Translations under genes and position numbers: made by a program | Assembly (NCBI RefSeq): GCF_019097595.1 | Contig: NC_080734.1 | Location: 16,580,892 to 16,644,891 of the forward strand | DNA from: Hemibagrus wyckioides | Lineage: Eukaryota > Chordata > Actinopteri > Siluriformes > Bagridae | Direction: 5' to 3' | DNA length: 64,000 bases | The notes under the pieces: model-generated | Database searches by the model: none | The model's input: only the letters and a program-made list of their open reading frames with translations | What the model was told of the DNA's origin: nothing | Shown here: one piece after another, positions 63,801-64,000 of the stretch | Position numbering within the stretch: the stretch's first letter is position 1 | How the letters are laid out: the number at the start of each line of letters is the position of its first letter

Positions 63801-64000
63801 ATAGAGAGAAAAAAAAAAAAGCTTAATCCTGTGTGACGAAGCAAATGAATGGCCATTCTACCGAACCCCTCGCATCTCTGGTGCACAGTACATCCAGATA
63901 CACAACTACAGTGTTGGCAGGATTTCAGATAGAACTTTCACGATGTTCACGGGTGCAAATCTGCTGCTATTAAATAGATGACACTTGAGTATCATCGAAC
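60829..64000. other. Right-hand flank without recognised genes
   Basis: Mostly unique AT-rich sequence. 63010-63150 is relatively rich in CpG (AAACGCGATGACGCTC, CGCGTTTCCGGCTGTCCGC) and could be a promoter or CpG remnant for suco or another gene. This is weak, and no exon was found to anchor it. Confidence 0.4.

Overview
The window is nuclear DNA of a teleost fish. Long introns, three split genes of vertebrate type, dense Tc1/mariner-type transposons, tRNA-derived SINEs and very long microsatellites all point that way. The mix of repeat families resembles catfish and related groups, but the species is inferred only weakly. I see no bacterial operon, CRISPR array, rRNA gene or true tRNA gene.

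Three protein genes lie on the minus strand. From right to left in transcription order they are: suco (SUN domain-containing ossification factor, recognised exons 56657 down to 34432, signal-peptide exon not found), scrn2 (secernin-2, coding exons 26272 to 15903, complete) and mysm1 (Myb-like/SWIRM/MPN histone H2A deubiquitinase, 9246 to 4668, lacking its 3' MPN exons, which must lie beyond base 1). I placed exon boundaries by matching conserved protein segments to splice sites. The reading phase is consistent across every junction listed.

Layout: 1-4620 is a block of simple-sequence arrays inside a mysm1 intron. 4668-9246 holds 14 mysm1 exons, including a 73-nt AT-AC (U12-type) intron. 9247-15902 is intergenic and contains one Tc1 element with an intact 343-residue transposase (9733-10980), internally deleted Tc1 copies, a hAT-like MITE and SINEs. 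15903-26272 is scrn2, with a 2.1-kb GGAA/GGAT array in an intron. 26300-34431 is intergenic plus the probable suco 3' UTR, with nested transposon remnants. 34432-56657 is suco. 56658-64000 has repeats and no recognised exon.

The three genes have unrelated roles: suco in the ER/nuclear envelope, scrn2 as a cytosolic Ntn-hydrolase-like protein, and mysm1 in chromatin. Their adjacency is not an operon. I found no convincing novel gene system. The most notable signals are the minor-class intron in mysm1, the apparently intact Tc1 copy, a 40-bp near-perfect inverted repeat around a tRNA-like core in scrn2, and the higher-order repeat arrays.
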